Below, one piece after another: positions 50,476 to 59,632 of a DNA stretch of 64,000 nt. The notes beneath the pieces were generated by a model, which did no database searches, was not told the DNA's origin, and saw only the letters and a program-made list of their open reading frames with translations. The stretch covers positions 228,662-292,661 of the forward strand of contig NZ_JAOQKJ010000004.1 in assembly GCF_025567405.1 (NCBI RefSeq), read 5' to 3'. Each line of letters opens with the position of its first letter. Positions within the stretch are counted from its first letter, which is position 1. The stretch comes from Suilimivivens aceti. GTDB lineage: Bacteria; Bacillota; Clostridia; Lachnospirales; Lachnospiraceae. Made by a program: the position numbers and the translations under genes.

Positions 50476-52773
50476 TTAACCGGTAGTTCTCTCAATATCA
50501 ATAACGCTGTCAATGCTGCGGATCTTGTCCGTGATCCGGATCAGTTCCTCTCTTCCGCTGATCTCAAAGGAAATCAGCATGGTGGCAAGTCCCTGTTTGC
50601 TTGTCCTTGTATTGACAGAAAGAATATCAATATTTTTCTCGGTCAGGGCACGGCTGATATCTGCCAGCAGGCCATTTCTGTTATTGGCATAAATCTTGAT
50701 CTCTGCCAGATATTTTCCTGTTTCCTTATCCGGCGTATCCTCCCACTCGGCATCGATCAGTCTCTCTCTTTCAATCTCCGGCAGATTCAGGATATTGATA
50801 CAATCTGTTCTGTGGATGGAAATGCCTCTTCCTCTGGTAACAAAACCGATGATCTCATCTCCGGGTACCGGTGAACAGCACTTAGAAAACCGTACTGCCA
50901 GATCATGGATTCCTTTGACAATGATCCCATTGCCGGAACGCATTTTAGCCGACTCATTCTGGGCGTTCTGACTATTCTCCTTGATCTGCTCAATCACCTG
51001 CTCATTGGTCAGTACTGTCTTATGGTCATTCTCATAGAATTCCATCATCTTATTGATGATCTGGCCTTCCTTCAGACCACCATGACCGATAGCCGCCAGT
51101 ACGGCATCCCAGTCCCGGAAGCCGTATTTGCGCATGATAGCTTCCATATAATCCGGCTTAAGCAGATTCTGGATATTGATGCCTCTTGCCCTGCAATAGG
51201 TATTCAGAAGCTCCTTGCCCTTTACGATATTTTCTTCCTTAAATTCATTTTTAAACCACTGATTGATCTTACTCTTGGCCTGAGTGCTCTTTACAACATT
51301 CAGCCAGTCACGGCTCGGTCCCTTGGAATTCTGGGATGTTAAAATTTCGATCCGGTCACCGTTCTGGATCTCATAATCAATAGTCACCAGCTTACCGTTT
51401 ACCCTGGCTCCTATCATCTTATTCCCGACCGCACTGTGGATACTGTAGGCAAAATCGATCGGTGTGGAGCCAGCTGGCAGGTTCTTTACTTCTCCTGTAG
51501 GTGTAAAGCAGTAAACACTGTCTGAAAACAAGTCCAGATCACTCTTTAAGAGGTTCATGAATTCCTTATTATCAGACATATCCCGCTGCCATTCCAGGAT
51601 CTGACGCAGCCAGGTCAGCTTCTCTTCCTCGGAAACATCTGCCTTTTTACCATCAGATGCTTCCTTATATTTCCAATGCGCAGCAATACCATATTCTGCT
51701 GCCTTGTGCATTTCAAAGGTACGGATCTGTATTTCGAAAGGCTGTCCATTGGAACCGATCAGTGTGGTATGCAATGACTGATACATATTTTCCTTTGGCA
51801 TGGCAATATAATCCTTAAAACGTCCTGGAATGGGTTTATACATCTCATGGATCACACCAAGCGCCGCATAGCAGTCCTTTACCGTATCTACAATGATCCT
51901 GACAGCAAACAGATCATAGATCTGGTCAATCGTCTTGTTCTGATTCTTCATTTTTTTGTAGATGCTGAAAAAGTGCTTGACTCTTCCATCAATCTGCGCC
52001 TTAATTCCAGCATTCTTTATATGCTCACTGACTTCGTCAACAATGCTTTGGATATATTTCTCCCGGACACTCTTTCTGACTGCGATCTTGTCTACCAGGT
52101 CATAATATGCCTCCGGCTCCAGATATTTCAGAGAAAGGTCATCCAGCTCTACCTTTATTTTGGAAATACCGAGTCTCTGTGCAATGGGTGCATAAATTTC
52201 CAGCGTTTCTCTGGCAATCCTCTGCTGGCTCTCCGGCTTCTGATACTGAAGTGTCCGCATATTGTGAAGACGGTCTGCCAGCTTGATCAGGATCACACGG
52301 ATATCCTTGGCCATGGCAAGAAACATCTTCCGGAGGTTCTCTGCCTGCATCTCCAGACGATCCGGTTTGTCTCCGTCCCGCATGAACTGCAGCTTCTGCA
52401 GCTTGGTCACACCATCTACAAGAAGTGCCACCTCATCTCCGAACTGCTCCCGGATCTCATCCTCTGTCATAACAGTGTCTTCTACCACATCATGTAAAAG
52501 ACCGGCCGCAATGGTTTCCTTGTCCATCTCGAGATCCGCCAGTATGATTGCCACATACAGGGGATGAATGATATAAGGCTCACCGGACTTTCTGAGCTGA
52601 TCCTTATGTGCCTCGGAAGCTACCTTATACGCCTTTTCGATCAGTGAAATATCATCCGAAGGGTGATATTTTTTTACACGGAGGATCAGATCCTCATAAA
52701 GCTGCTCCGGGCTTTGATATTGTATGGACTCTATTCTGCCGTCATCCAGCACAAGTTCCTTTTTCTCTGACAT
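50476..52773 (-). CDS. rel: Bifunctional (p)ppGpp synthetase/hydrolase Rel
   Basis: Rel makes and degrades the alarmone (p)ppGpp. In the 766 residues the HD hydrolase domain comes first (LLHDVVEDT near residue 85), then the synthetase domain with RDYIAMPKENMYQSLHTTL. A TGS domain follows near residue 395, then a helical region with CxCC-type conserved residues (RFSKCCSPVPGDEI), and a C-terminal ACT domain. The start is the ATG at 52773 with GAGGTG upstream, not the longer frame. All catalytic motifs are intact, as expected for the single long Rel of Firmicutes. Confidence 0.95.
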   Translation of the reverse strand: MSEKKELVLDDGRIESIQYQSPEQLYEDLILRVKKYHPSDDISLIEKAYKVASEAHKDQLRKSGEPYIIHPLYVAIILADLEMDKETIAAGLLHDVVEDTVMTEDEIREQFGDEVALLVDGVTKLQKLQFMRDGDKPDRLEMQAENLRKMFLAMAKDIRVILIKLADRLHNMRTLQYQKPESQQRIARETLEIYAPIAQRLGISKIKVELDDLSLKYLEPEAYYDLVDKIAVRKSVREKYIQSIVDEVSEHIKNAGIKAQIDGRVKHFFSIYKKMKNQNKTIDQIYDLFAVRIIVDTVKDCYAALGVIHEMYKPIPGRFKDYIAMPKENMYQSLHTTLIGSNGQPFEIQIRTFEMHKAAEYGIAAHWKYKEASDGKKADVSEEEKLTWLRQILEWQRDMSDNKEFMNLLKSDLDLFSDSVYCFTPTGEVKNLPAGSTPIDFAYSIHSAVGNKMIGARVNGKLVTIDYEIQNGDRIEILTSQNSKGPSRDWLNVVKSTQAKSKINQWFKNEFKEENIVKGKELLNTYCRARGINIQNLLKPDYMEAIMRKYGFRDWDAVLAAIGHGGLKEGQIINKMMEFYENDHKTVLTNEQVIEQIKENSQNAQNESAKMRSGNGIIVKGIHDLAVRFSKCCSPVPGDEIIGFVTRGRGISIHRTDCINILNLPEIERERLIDAEWEDTPDKETGKYLAEIKIYANNRNGLLADISRALTEKNIDILSVNTRTSKQGLATMLISFEISGREELIRITDKIRSIDSVIDIERTTG

Positions 52774-52880
52774 ACACGCACACCTCTGTCGCTCTGTGTT
52801 CCCTTTTAGCATATTCTTAATTATTATATATTTTTTCTATTCTGACGTCAATTGCCCGATAGACAGGAGGAACGTAAAAA

Positions 52881-52908
52881 AGCGGATCATCCATTTGGAC
52901 AATCCGCT
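52881..52908 (-). terminator. Intrinsic terminator after groEL
   Basis: AGCGGATCATCC pairs with GGACAATCCGCT (two internal mismatches) across ATTT. The minus strand continues with TTTTT. It lies 36 bp after the groEL stop. Confidence 0.85.
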
Positions 52909-52943
52909 CTTTGTAAACTCGCAAATCCGTGCTGACGCACTTG

Positions 52944-54569
52944 TTACATCATTCCGCCCATTCCGGCTCCGCCTGCAGGCATTGCAGGAGTTTCTTCCTT
53001 AATGTTCGCAACAACTGATTCTGTTGTCAGTAAGGTAGATGCTACGCTGTTTGCATTCTGCAGTGCGCTTCTTGTAACCTTGGCAGGATCAAGAATACCA
53101 GCACTTACCATATCTACATACTCTTCCTTCAGAGCATCAAATCCAACACCAACCTCGGACTCTCTTACCTTGTTGATGATAACGCTTCCTTCCAGACCGG
53201 CATTTGCTGCGATGTGGAACAGAGGAGCTTCCAGTGCCTTCAGAACGATCTGTGCACCTGTCTTCTCATCACCTTCCAATGTATCAGCCAGTTTTGCAAC
53301 TTCCTTGGATGCGTGGATATAAGCAGAACCACCACCACAGATGATACCTTCTTCTACAGCTGCTCTTGTTGCTGCCAGTGCATCCTCAAGACGAAGCTTA
53401 GCTTCCTTCATTTCTGTTTCAGTAGCAGCACCTACACGGATAACAGCTACGCCGCCTGCCAGCTTGGCAAGTCTTTCCTGTAATTTCTCTCTGTCGAAAT
53501 CAGATGTGGTCTCTTCGATCTGACCCTTGATCTGATTGATTCTTGCTGCAATTGCTTCCTTATCGCCTTCACCGTCAACGATAACAGTATTCTCTTTCTG
53601 AACCTTAACAGATTTTGCACGGCCAAGCTGATCCATCGTAGTATCCTTCAGTTCAAGACCAAGCTCTGAGCTGATTACCTGACCACCTGTAAGGATTGCG
53701 ATATCCTCCAGCATAGCCTTTCTTCTATCGCCATATCCGGGAGCCTTGACAGCTACTACATTGAAAGTACCACGCAGCTTGTTGACGATCAGAGTTGTCA
53801 ATGCTTCACCCTCTACGTCCTCAGCAATGATCAGCAGCTTTGCACCTGACTGAACGATCTGCTCCAGTAAAGGAAGGATCTCCTGAATATTGGAAATCTT
53901 CTTATCTGTGATCAGGATGTAAGGATTGTCAAGAACTGCTTCCATCTTATCCATATCTGTTGCCATATATGCGGAAATATATCCTCTGTCGAACTGCATA
54001 CCTTCTACAAGGTCGAGCTCTGTCTGCATGGTCTTGCTTTCCTCGATTGTGATAACACCATCTCCGGAAACCTTTTCCATAGCATCTGCTACGAGCTGTC
54101 CTACTGTCTCATCACCAGCAGAAATAGCTGCTACTCTTGCGATATGCTCTTTTCCGTTTACCTTGGAGCTCATCTTCCTGATTGCCTCTACAGCAGTCTC
54201 AGTGGCCTTCTTCATACCTTTTCTTAAGATGATCGGGTTAGCGCCTGCTGCCAGGTTCTTCATTCCGGCGTTTACCATAGCCTGTGCCAGAACAGTTGCT
54301 GTTGTAGTACCATCACCTGCTACGTCATTGGTCTTGGTTGCTACTTCCTTAACAAGCTGTGCACCCATGTTCTCGAATGCATCTTCCAGCTCGATTTCCT
54401 TTGCAATGGTAACACCATCATTGGTAATTAACGGAGCACCAAAGGACTTGTCAAGAACAACGTTTCTTCCTTTCGGTCCAAGGGTTACTCTTACTGTATC
54501 TGCTAACTGATTTACGCCTGCTTCCAGAGCGGCACGTGCTTCTGCACCATATTTGATTTCCTTTGCCAT
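52944..54569 (-). CDS. groEL: 60 kDa chaperonin
   Basis: GroEL is the ATP-driven double-ring chaperonin. From the ATG at 54569 (GGAGG upstream) the protein is 541 residues, with the N-terminal AKEIKYGAEARAALEAG, the nucleotide loop LGPKGRNVVLDK, GDGTTTATVLAQA, and the C-terminal Gly/Met tail GGAGMGGMM. The longer frame starting at 54605 adds 12 residues without a ribosome site. It follows groES, and both are under CIRCE control. Confidence 0.97.
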   Translation of the reverse strand: MAKEIKYGAEARAALEAGVNQLADTVRVTLGPKGRNVVLDKSFGAPLITNDGVTIAKEIELEDAFENMGAQLVKEVATKTNDVAGDGTTTATVLAQAMVNAGMKNLAAGANPIILRKGMKKATETAVEAIRKMSSKVNGKEHIARVAAISAGDETVGQLVADAMEKVSGDGVITIEESKTMQTELDLVEGMQFDRGYISAYMATDMDKMEAVLDNPYILITDKKISNIQEILPLLEQIVQSGAKLLIIAEDVEGEALTTLIVNKLRGTFNVVAVKAPGYGDRRKAMLEDIAILTGGQVISSELGLELKDTTMDQLGRAKSVKVQKENTVIVDGEGDKEAIAARINQIKGQIEETTSDFDREKLQERLAKLAGGVAVIRVGAATETEMKEAKLRLEDALAATRAAVEEGIICGGGSAYIHASKEVAKLADTLEGDEKTGAQIVLKALEAPLFHIAANAGLEGSVIINKVRESEVGVGFDALKEEYVDMVSAGILDPAKVTRSALQNANSVASTLLTTESVVANIKEETPAMPAGGAGMGGMM

Positions 54570-54610
54570 AATATATCGGCCTCCTTTAACTTTTTCTTTT
54601 TTCAATAAGA

Positions 54611-54895
54611 TTACTGGATCACTGCAAGAATATCATTTTGCTTTACGATGATATATTCATCCTCATCAAGCTTTACTTCTGTTCCTGCATATTTGGAATA
54701 GATAACCTGATCTCCAACCTTAACTTCCATCTTAACTTCCTTGCCTTCAACTACTCCGCCAGGACCTACGGCAATAACCTCAGCCTGCTGGGGCTTCTCC
54801 TTGCTCTGTCCGGGTAAAACGATACCGGATTTGGTAGTTTCTTCTGCCACTAACTGCTTTAAAACAACTCTGTCTCCTAAAGGTACTAATTTCAT
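54611..54895 (-). CDS. groES: 10 kDa co-chaperonin
   Basis: GroES caps the GroEL ring. The 94 residues begin MKLVPLGDRVVLK and include the mobile loop region KSGIVLPGQSKEKPQ and the GDQVIYSKYAGTEVK turn. The length is normal. The gene starts 50 bp downstream of CIRCE and leads directly to groEL (41 bp gap). Confidence 0.97.
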   Translation of the reverse strand: MKLVPLGDRVVLKQLVAEETTKSGIVLPGQSKEKPQQAEVIAVGPGGVVEGKEVKMEVKVGDQVIYSKYAGTEVKLDEDEYIIVKQNDILAVIQ

Positions 54896-54944
54896 ATGAA
54901 CTGCCTCCTTAAATTATGTTAACTTAATCACTTTCTTTGTTCTG

Positions 54945-54971
54945 TTAGCACTCATTTAATCTGAGTGCTAA
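54945..54971. promoter_or_regulatory. CIRCE operator (HrcA binding site)
   Basis: TTAGCACTC (54945-54953), nine spacer bases and GAGTGCTAA (54963-54971) match the CIRCE consensus exactly. HrcA represses groESL here until heat or protein stress. hrcA itself is not in the window. Confidence 0.97.
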
Positions 54972-54983
54972 TCACTAAAACCT

Positions 54984-55012
54984 ATATTAATTTTATATGT
55001 CTCTGTTTGCAA
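54984..55012 (-). promoter_or_regulatory. Promoter of groESL
   Basis: TTGCAA (55007-55012) and TAATAT (54984-54989) are 17 bp apart on the minus strand, just upstream of CIRCE. The position is right for HrcA repression. Confidence 0.6.
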
Positions 55013-55120
55013 ACAGTATTACAGTTCGTTTTTAACGTCTTTTCTCTTATTATCTCGTTTTTTCTCTTTTTTTCTTTCATTTTCTTATTTTCGTGTCACA
55101 GAAATGATTTAATAAATAGT

Positions 55121-55597
55121 TTATAATTTCCTCTGTCTGAATGCTGTATTCCCCATGCTTAAGCTGCAAAGTGCATCATACTGTCCGTACATTTTCTGTA
55201 CCTCATTCTCCAGAATATAATAATGCCTGACGTAGGGAATGAGCAGGATCAGCAGGGCTCCCGAAAGCAGGATCGGAAAAAGCTCCCTGGAAACCACAGT
55301 CAGCAAAATTGCCAGCATTTCCAGCAGGGCAAACGTAACTGTCACGATCAGATGTACCAGCCTTTCATGCTGAAAAAGGGAAATCTGCACCAGATGTTCC
55401 TTCTTTATCCGGCTGATCTCCTCCTCTGTAACATTCTGCTCCTTCGAGAGCCTCAGAAGTTCCTCGTCCATAAACTTACGGTACTGCAAAATTCTCTGTT
55501 CCATTCTGATGATCCTTTCTGCCTGTCCTGTCCACCCAAGCTTTCTGCACAGCAGAACCGTCTGCGCATCTCTGCCGCTCAGCAGTCCCACTGACAT
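55121..55597 (-). CDS. Two-helix membrane protein, unknown
   Basis: I do not recognise this 158-residue protein. Residues 1-70 are charged and probably helical or coiled-coil (LGWTGQAERIIRMEQRIL), followed by two membrane helices (LIVTVTFALLEMLAILLTVV, ELFPILLSGALLILLIPYV) and a short cytosolic tail. Its start overlaps the MGMT-like gene stop by 19 bp. No function is suggested by the sequence. Confidence 0.7.
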   Translation of the reverse strand: MSVGLLSGRDAQTVLLCRKLGWTGQAERIIRMEQRILQYRKFMDEELLRLSKEQNVTEEEISRIKKEHLVQISLFQHERLVHLIVTVTFALLEMLAILLTVVSRELFPILLSGALLILLIPYVRHYYILENEVQKMYGQYDALCSLSMGNTAFRQRKL

Positions 55598-55884
55598 TCC
55601 TTCATATCCACATGATTCCTGTCCTTAAAGGTAACTCCTTCCTCCAGAAGCCGTTCCCTCTGCGCTGTAAAATGAGGTGCCAGCCTGCCCGCATGGTTCA
55701 CCACCCGGTGGCAGGGATACTCTCCATAATAATCAGAAATGCTCAACACCTTTCCCACCAGTCTTGCGTTCCGGTCCTTACCGATCAGCTGGGCGATCTG
55801 TCCGTAGGATGCTACCTTTCCTGCCGGAATTTCCTCTACTGCAGAAAGAATCTCATAGATCAGATCTTCATTTAAAGTTGTCAT
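55579..55884 (-). CDS. MGMT-family DNA-binding protein (alkyltransferase-like)
   Basis: The 101-residue protein is only the C-terminal half of O6-alkylguanine methyltransferase, with the winged-helix segment IPAGKVASYGQIAQLIGK and PCHRVVNHAGRLAP. The catalytic Cys is present (PCHRV); alkyltransferase-like proteins usually have PWHRV. Many short MGMT-family genes in Clostridia look like this, and the role (sensing alkyl lesions or direct repair) is open. The gene is followed by the two-helix protein with a 19-bp overlap. Confidence 0.85.
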   Translation of the reverse strand: MTTLNEDLIYEILSAVEEIPAGKVASYGQIAQLIGKDRNARLVGKVLSISDYYGEYPCHRVVNHAGRLAPHFTAQRERLLEEGVTFKDRNHVDMKECQWDC

Positions 55885-55933
55885 ATTCCTCTCCTATCCG
55901 CTTCTGTTTTCCTGTATGTATAACAACAGAAAA

Positions 55934-55957
55934 ACGGTATGGCCCCTGCCATACCGT
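55934..55957. terminator. Intrinsic terminator downstream of the GGDEF gene
   Basis: ACGGTATGGC and GCCATACCGT form a perfect 10-bp stem with a 4-base loop, followed by TTTTTCTG on the minus strand. It separates the GGDEF gene from the MGMT-like gene. Confidence 0.85.
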
Positions 55958-55996
55958 ATCCCATATCCTTTCAGAAATGCTTATCTGATATCTGCT

Positions 55997-56935
55997 TTAC
56001 TTAGCCTGCTTCAGCCCTTTTCTGAGGCGTTCCTGATATCCCTTCGCATTCTTCACTTCAAATTTGTTATTGAACATTTCGTACTCTGCATCAGAAAGTC
56101 TGTCTTCCAGCTTTTCTTCAATATTCGTCTTGATCACATACCCGATCGCTACTGAAGGCGCCAGGATCCTGTCCTCATAGGTATCACAGGCTCTCTGCAC
56201 TGCTTCCATATATGATTCGGCCTCTTCCTCGGTTGCCATGGGGATAAGTACCCCGAAAGCATCTCCGTCAATCCTTCCGATTATGTAATCCGGACCTGCC
56301 TGATTCTTCAGGATCGCCGCCACAGTCTGGATCAGTCTGTCACTTTCCTCATCTCCAAAGTGGTCATTGACAAATTTCCAGTCATTGATGTTCACATTCA
56401 GCACGGCGATCGGTACTGCCTCCGACCGGTCAATTGCTTCCATTCTGGTGAGAAAATAATTTCTGTGGTAAACACCTGTCAGCGGATCATCCGTTTCATT
56501 CTGGCTGATCTGGCGGCGTCTTTCCTTCAGAAGCCGCTCAAGCTCCTCAAGATAAATGCTGGTCTCCCTACGTTTGTAGGCCTCCTCGCCAAGCTCCTCC
56601 AGAAGAGCAACGGTACTGTCTACCATATCAGAAATCTGTCCACTGTTTTCTGCAGACACGATTTCTTTAATATAAAGATGTCCGATCGTACGGTTCTGTA
56701 CCCTGATCTTCCGCCCGGGATCATTGACAACATCCGGATAAAAACCCAGGAAGCTGTCCCCGATCACGATCTCCTTTTCTCCGTGTCTTGCCGTCAGAAG
56801 GATATTGATCTCCAGCACATCTGCAAGACTCTGCAGATACTCCCTGACGGTATCCATATCATATAAATGGGAAAATGAATAATTCTTGATATTCTCCCTG
56901 ATCCTTCTGTCATAAGGTATTGAATGATATCCCAT
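55997..56935 (-). CDS. GGDEF-domain protein with degenerate active site
   Basis: The 312-residue protein has an N-terminal region without clear domain, then coiled-coil (LEELERLLKERRRQIS), then a GGDEF domain from about residue 150. Its DPLTGVYHRNYFLTRME and NVNINDWKFVNDHFGDEE segments are normal. The GGDEF signature, however, reads DGDAF (IGRIDGDAFGVLIPM), so the metal-binding Glu is replaced by Ala. Active diguanylate cyclase is unlikely; a GTP-sensing or scaffold role is possible. No signal peptide or membrane helix is obvious, and the N-terminus may bind a ligand. Confidence 0.82.
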   Translation of the reverse strand: MGYHSIPYDRRIRENIKNYSFSHLYDMDTVREYLQSLADVLEINILLTARHGEKEIVIGDSFLGFYPDVVNDPGRKIRVQNRTIGHLYIKEIVSAENSGQISDMVDSTVALLEELGEEAYKRRETSIYLEELERLLKERRRQISQNETDDPLTGVYHRNYFLTRMEAIDRSEAVPIAVLNVNINDWKFVNDHFGDEESDRLIQTVAAILKNQAGPDYIIGRIDGDAFGVLIPMATEEEAESYMEAVQRACDTYEDRILAPSVAIGYVIKTNIEEKLEDRLSDAEYEMFNNKFEVKNAKGYQERLRKGLKQAK

Positions 56936-56969
56936 AAGCTGTTCTCTCCCGTAAATCTAATCCCTTTCG

Positions 56970-57668
56970 TCAAGTATACCGTTTTTGAGATATTTTATCA
57001 AGCAATTCTCCAATGAATTTTATGTCCTGCTGACTGATATATCCTACCTTATGATAGGAAAAAGCATTCTCACCCTGACGCACCTCATAACCTCTGTACA
57101 TCACATCATAAAAACCATAAAAAACAGCCGCTGTGTCTGTAAGGATCTCATTTTCCCAGCTGTCCTTCCTCCTGACCCCACGATAATACAGCTTCAGGTG
57201 CGTGGCCTCGTGAGCCAGTACAGCAACAAGTGTATCCACCTGATAGGTCTTCTGGATCTCCAGCCTGATCGTGGTAAAGGCAAGATCTGTTTCGATCTCA
57301 CCTGCCCGATCTGTCACCGGTGTATGCTGGATCACCAGCTTAATATAGCTGCCGTCCATGCCAAGATGCTCACAGATATCACACAAAAGCTCCTTCAATG
57401 CTTCTTCATCTTCTCTATCCTGCTGTAGGCTTTGGATCAGCTCCTTTGGCGGTGTATAGGGTGCAGACGGCTCCCTTTCCTTCTTCACAAGCTGATCCAC
57501 ACAGCTTTCCAAAAGCTCATGGGGCACCTGCTTAAAAGCCGCCTTCGGAACCGGTGCCTGCTTCATGATAAAGCGTTTGACCACAAAATAAATAAAGCCA
57601 AATATTGTCAGTACCCGACAGATATTGCTGAATGTCAGATACGGAAGTAACTCATTCAGTCTGTTCAC
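56970..57668 (-). CDS. Membrane-anchored HEATH zinc metallopeptidase, unknown family
   Basis: The 232-residue protein has one N-terminal helix (ICRVLTIFGFIYFVVKRFI) and a catalytic segment VLAHEATHLKLYYRGVRRK with HExxH (HEATH). A Glu downstream (WENEILTDTAAVFYGF, NEILTDTA) would be the third zinc ligand, as in gluzincins. I cannot name the family. Residues 90-150 and the C-terminal EVRQGENAFSYHKVGYISQ resemble housekeeping-type proteases. The neighbour upstream (57671-58333) is two bases away on the same strand, so the two probably share a transcript. Confidence 0.65.
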   Translation of the reverse strand: MNRLNELLPYLTFSNICRVLTIFGFIYFVVKRFIMKQAPVPKAAFKQVPHELLESCVDQLVKKEREPSAPYTPPKELIQSLQQDREDEEALKELLCDICEHLGMDGSYIKLVIQHTPVTDRAGEIETDLAFTTIRLEIQKTYQVDTLVAVLAHEATHLKLYYRGVRRKDSWENEILTDTAAVFYGFYDVMYRGYEVRQGENAFSYHKVGYISQQDIKFIGELLDKISQKRYT

Positions 57669-57670
57669 TC

Positions 57671-58333
57671 CTACTTTCCTCTTTTCCTGCGGCTGTCATA
57701 AGTTACATTTTCTGAAAGATTACAATACTCCCCGGTTCTTGTATAGGAATCCGTCAGATGACTGGTATGGAGCATTCTGCCAAGAGCTTCATCCTCCCAT
57801 GGCTTCCATTCCTTATCCTTCTTTTCCTTTCCATCCTCTGAATGCCCCGGCATGCCGCCCTCTCCAGCCATTTTCCCATCGGCAGGACTGTCTTGCATTT
57901 CTTTCTGCCTGCCAAGTATCTTTTGGATCTTCTGTGGGAATTCCCGGACCGGCTCTGTTATATGCTCTTTCACAAAATTCTGGAATGCCGCTTTTATATT
58001 CTGGAAGGCAGCCATAAGATGGAGAGACTGCCCTCCTGTCCCCGCTGTCTGTCCCTCATCTCCAAGAGAATTCCAGAACTCCTTAAGGATCCCTGTGTGG
58101 GTATTTTCCCCGGGAGTTTCCTTTTCAACCGTATGAGTGATCTGACAGGTATCCCCGTCCCTTGAATATGTGGATTCCCTCTTCCGGTAAACTGTGTTTT
58201 CTGTATTGGCCCCGTCCGGCTTGGTTCTGTCTGCCTGGCTGTCATTTTCCTTTGCTGCTTCCTTATTTTTATAAAGATAGTTATCCTGATAACCCTTTCC
58301 GGAAAACCCGGTATAATCATTACGGATCCTCAT
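57671..58333 (-). CDS. Charged hydrophilic protein, unknown
   Basis: I do not recognise this 220-residue protein. The start chosen is the ATG at 58333 with GGGAGGTGG upstream. It is hydrophilic, rich in Lys/Glu/Asp/Gly, with no membrane helix: MRIRNDYTGFSGKGYQDNYL at the start, KIQKILGRQKEMQDSPADGK in the middle, and RTGEYCNLSENVTYDSRRK at the end. It lies two bases upstream of the HEATH protein gene. No catalytic motif is seen; it may be a scaffold or a substrate of the neighbour. Confidence 0.6.
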   Translation of the reverse strand: MRIRNDYTGFSGKGYQDNYLYKNKEAAKENDSQADRTKPDGANTENTVYRKRESTYSRDGDTCQITHTVEKETPGENTHTGILKEFWNSLGDEGQTAGTGGQSLHLMAAFQNIKAAFQNFVKEHITEPVREFPQKIQKILGRQKEMQDSPADGKMAGEGGMPGHSEDGKEKKDKEWKPWEDEALGRMLHTSHLTDSYTRTGEYCNLSENVTYDSRRKRGK

Positions 58334-58474
58334 AAGACCACCTCCCGTCATGTACCTCTTTTCTGCCTTTTCTACTTGAATATTAGCACAGAAAGCGTGT
58401 CCCTGTCACCTGAAACATGACTGCTTTCCCTCGTCTTCTCTTTGTAATCTTTGCAATATCTTAACACCTGAAAA

Positions 58475-58503
58475 TTGCCAGTGCCCTGTAATCGGAGTAT
58501 AAT
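58475..58503 (+). promoter_or_regulatory. Promoter abutting the histidine kinase start
   Basis: TTGCCA (58475-58480) and TATAAT (58498-58503) are 17 bp apart. The predicted start site falls at about 58510, the very ATG of the longest kinase reading, so that reading would be nearly leaderless. Starts a few codons later (58525 or 58528) would give a short leader. Confidence 0.7.
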
Positions 58504-58509
58504 ATCCCT

Positions 58510-59604
58510 ATGGGAAAATTACTGATGATGAAAAGCAGAAAACTATTAAAAAATATTCTGATCACACTGGGACTGACGGCACTGGCCACAAGTATTGCTT
58601 TCTGGTTCTTTCACCATGTACCCGAAAATCCAGCCAATATTGCCCTTGTTTACATCACGGCTCTGGTTCTGATAGCACGCTTTACAGATGGTTATCTCTA
58701 CGGTGTACTGGCATCCCTTGCCGGGGTTATCTTTGTAAACTATCTGTTCACCTATCCTTATTTTGAGCTGAACTTTACACTGACCGGTTATCCCGTTACC
58801 TTTTTATTCATGCTGATCATTTCCATAACGATCAGTGCCATGACGTCCCAGATCAAAGATCAGAGTCGGATTCTTGTGGAACGCGAAAAGCTGCTTATGG
58901 ATGCCGAAAAGGAAAAAATGCGGGCTAATCTGCTGCGAAGCGTATCCCATGATCTGCGCACACCTCTTACCGGCATTATCGGAAACAGCTCCACCTACAT
59001 AGAAAACTATGATACCCTTTCTGAAGAAGAAAAGCTGAAGCTAGTAAGCCACATCAATGATGACTCCAACTGGCTCCTTAATATGGTAGAAAACCTCCTG
59101 TCCGTTACCAGGATCGATGAACGCTCCATGAAGATCGCTACTTCCCTGGAATCGGTAGAGGAGGTCTGTGCGGAGGCGATCCGCAGGCTGAAAAAGCGAC
59201 TGCCCTCTGCTGATATCCATGTCAGCGTCCCGGAGGAATATCTGCTGATCCCCATGGATGCCATGCTGATCGAGCAGGTCATCATCAATCTTCTTGAAAA
59301 TGCAGTTGTCCACTCAAAAAGCACTCTGCCCATAGAACTGACCGTCACAGATGACGGTTCCCTTGTTACCTTTCGTGTCAGGGATTATGGTATTGGTATT
59401 CCACCAGAACGTCTGGACACTATTTTTAACGGTTCACCCTATACCCCTGAAAATCAGGGAGATACCTACCGTGGTATGGGAATCGGTCTTTCCATCTGCA
59501 AGACGATCATAACTGCCCACAGCGGCACAATCGGTGTATGCAACAATGAAAACGGCTGCACCTTTACCTTTACCCTTCCCAAGGAAAGAACAGAAAACGA
59601 GTAA
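58510..59604 (+). CDS. KdpD-like sensor histidine kinase without the KdpD N-terminus
   Basis: The 364-residue protein has four N-terminal helices of the DUF4118/KdpD type (ALVYITALVLIARFTDGYLY, FLFMLIISITISAMTSQI). A histidine kinase core follows: RSVSHDLRTPLTGIIG with the phospho-His near residue 156, QVIINLLENAVVHSK (N box) and DYGIGIPPERL (G box). The KdpD sensor and USP domains are missing, so it corresponds only to the KdpD C-terminal half. The response regulator follows 28 bp downstream. The signal may be turgor or potassium by homology, but this is unproven. Confidence 0.88.
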   Translation: MGKLLMMKSRKLLKNILITLGLTALATSIAFWFFHHVPENPANIALVYITALVLIARFTDGYLYGVLASLAGVIFVNYLFTYPYFELNFTLTGYPVTFLFMLIISITISAMTSQIKDQSRILVEREKLLMDAEKEKMRANLLRSVSHDLRTPLTGIIGNSSTYIENYDTLSEEEKLKLVSHINDDSNWLLNMVENLLSVTRIDERSMKIATSLESVEEVCAEAIRRLKKRLPSADIHVSVPEEYLLIPMDAMLIEQVIINLLENAVVHSKSTLPIELTVTDDGSLVTFRVRDYGIGIPPERLDTIFNGSPYTPENQGDTYRGMGIGLSICKTIITAHSGTIGVCNNENGCTFTFTLPKERTENE

Positions 59605-59632
59605 AGAATTTTATGAGAAAGGATTTTTCAAA

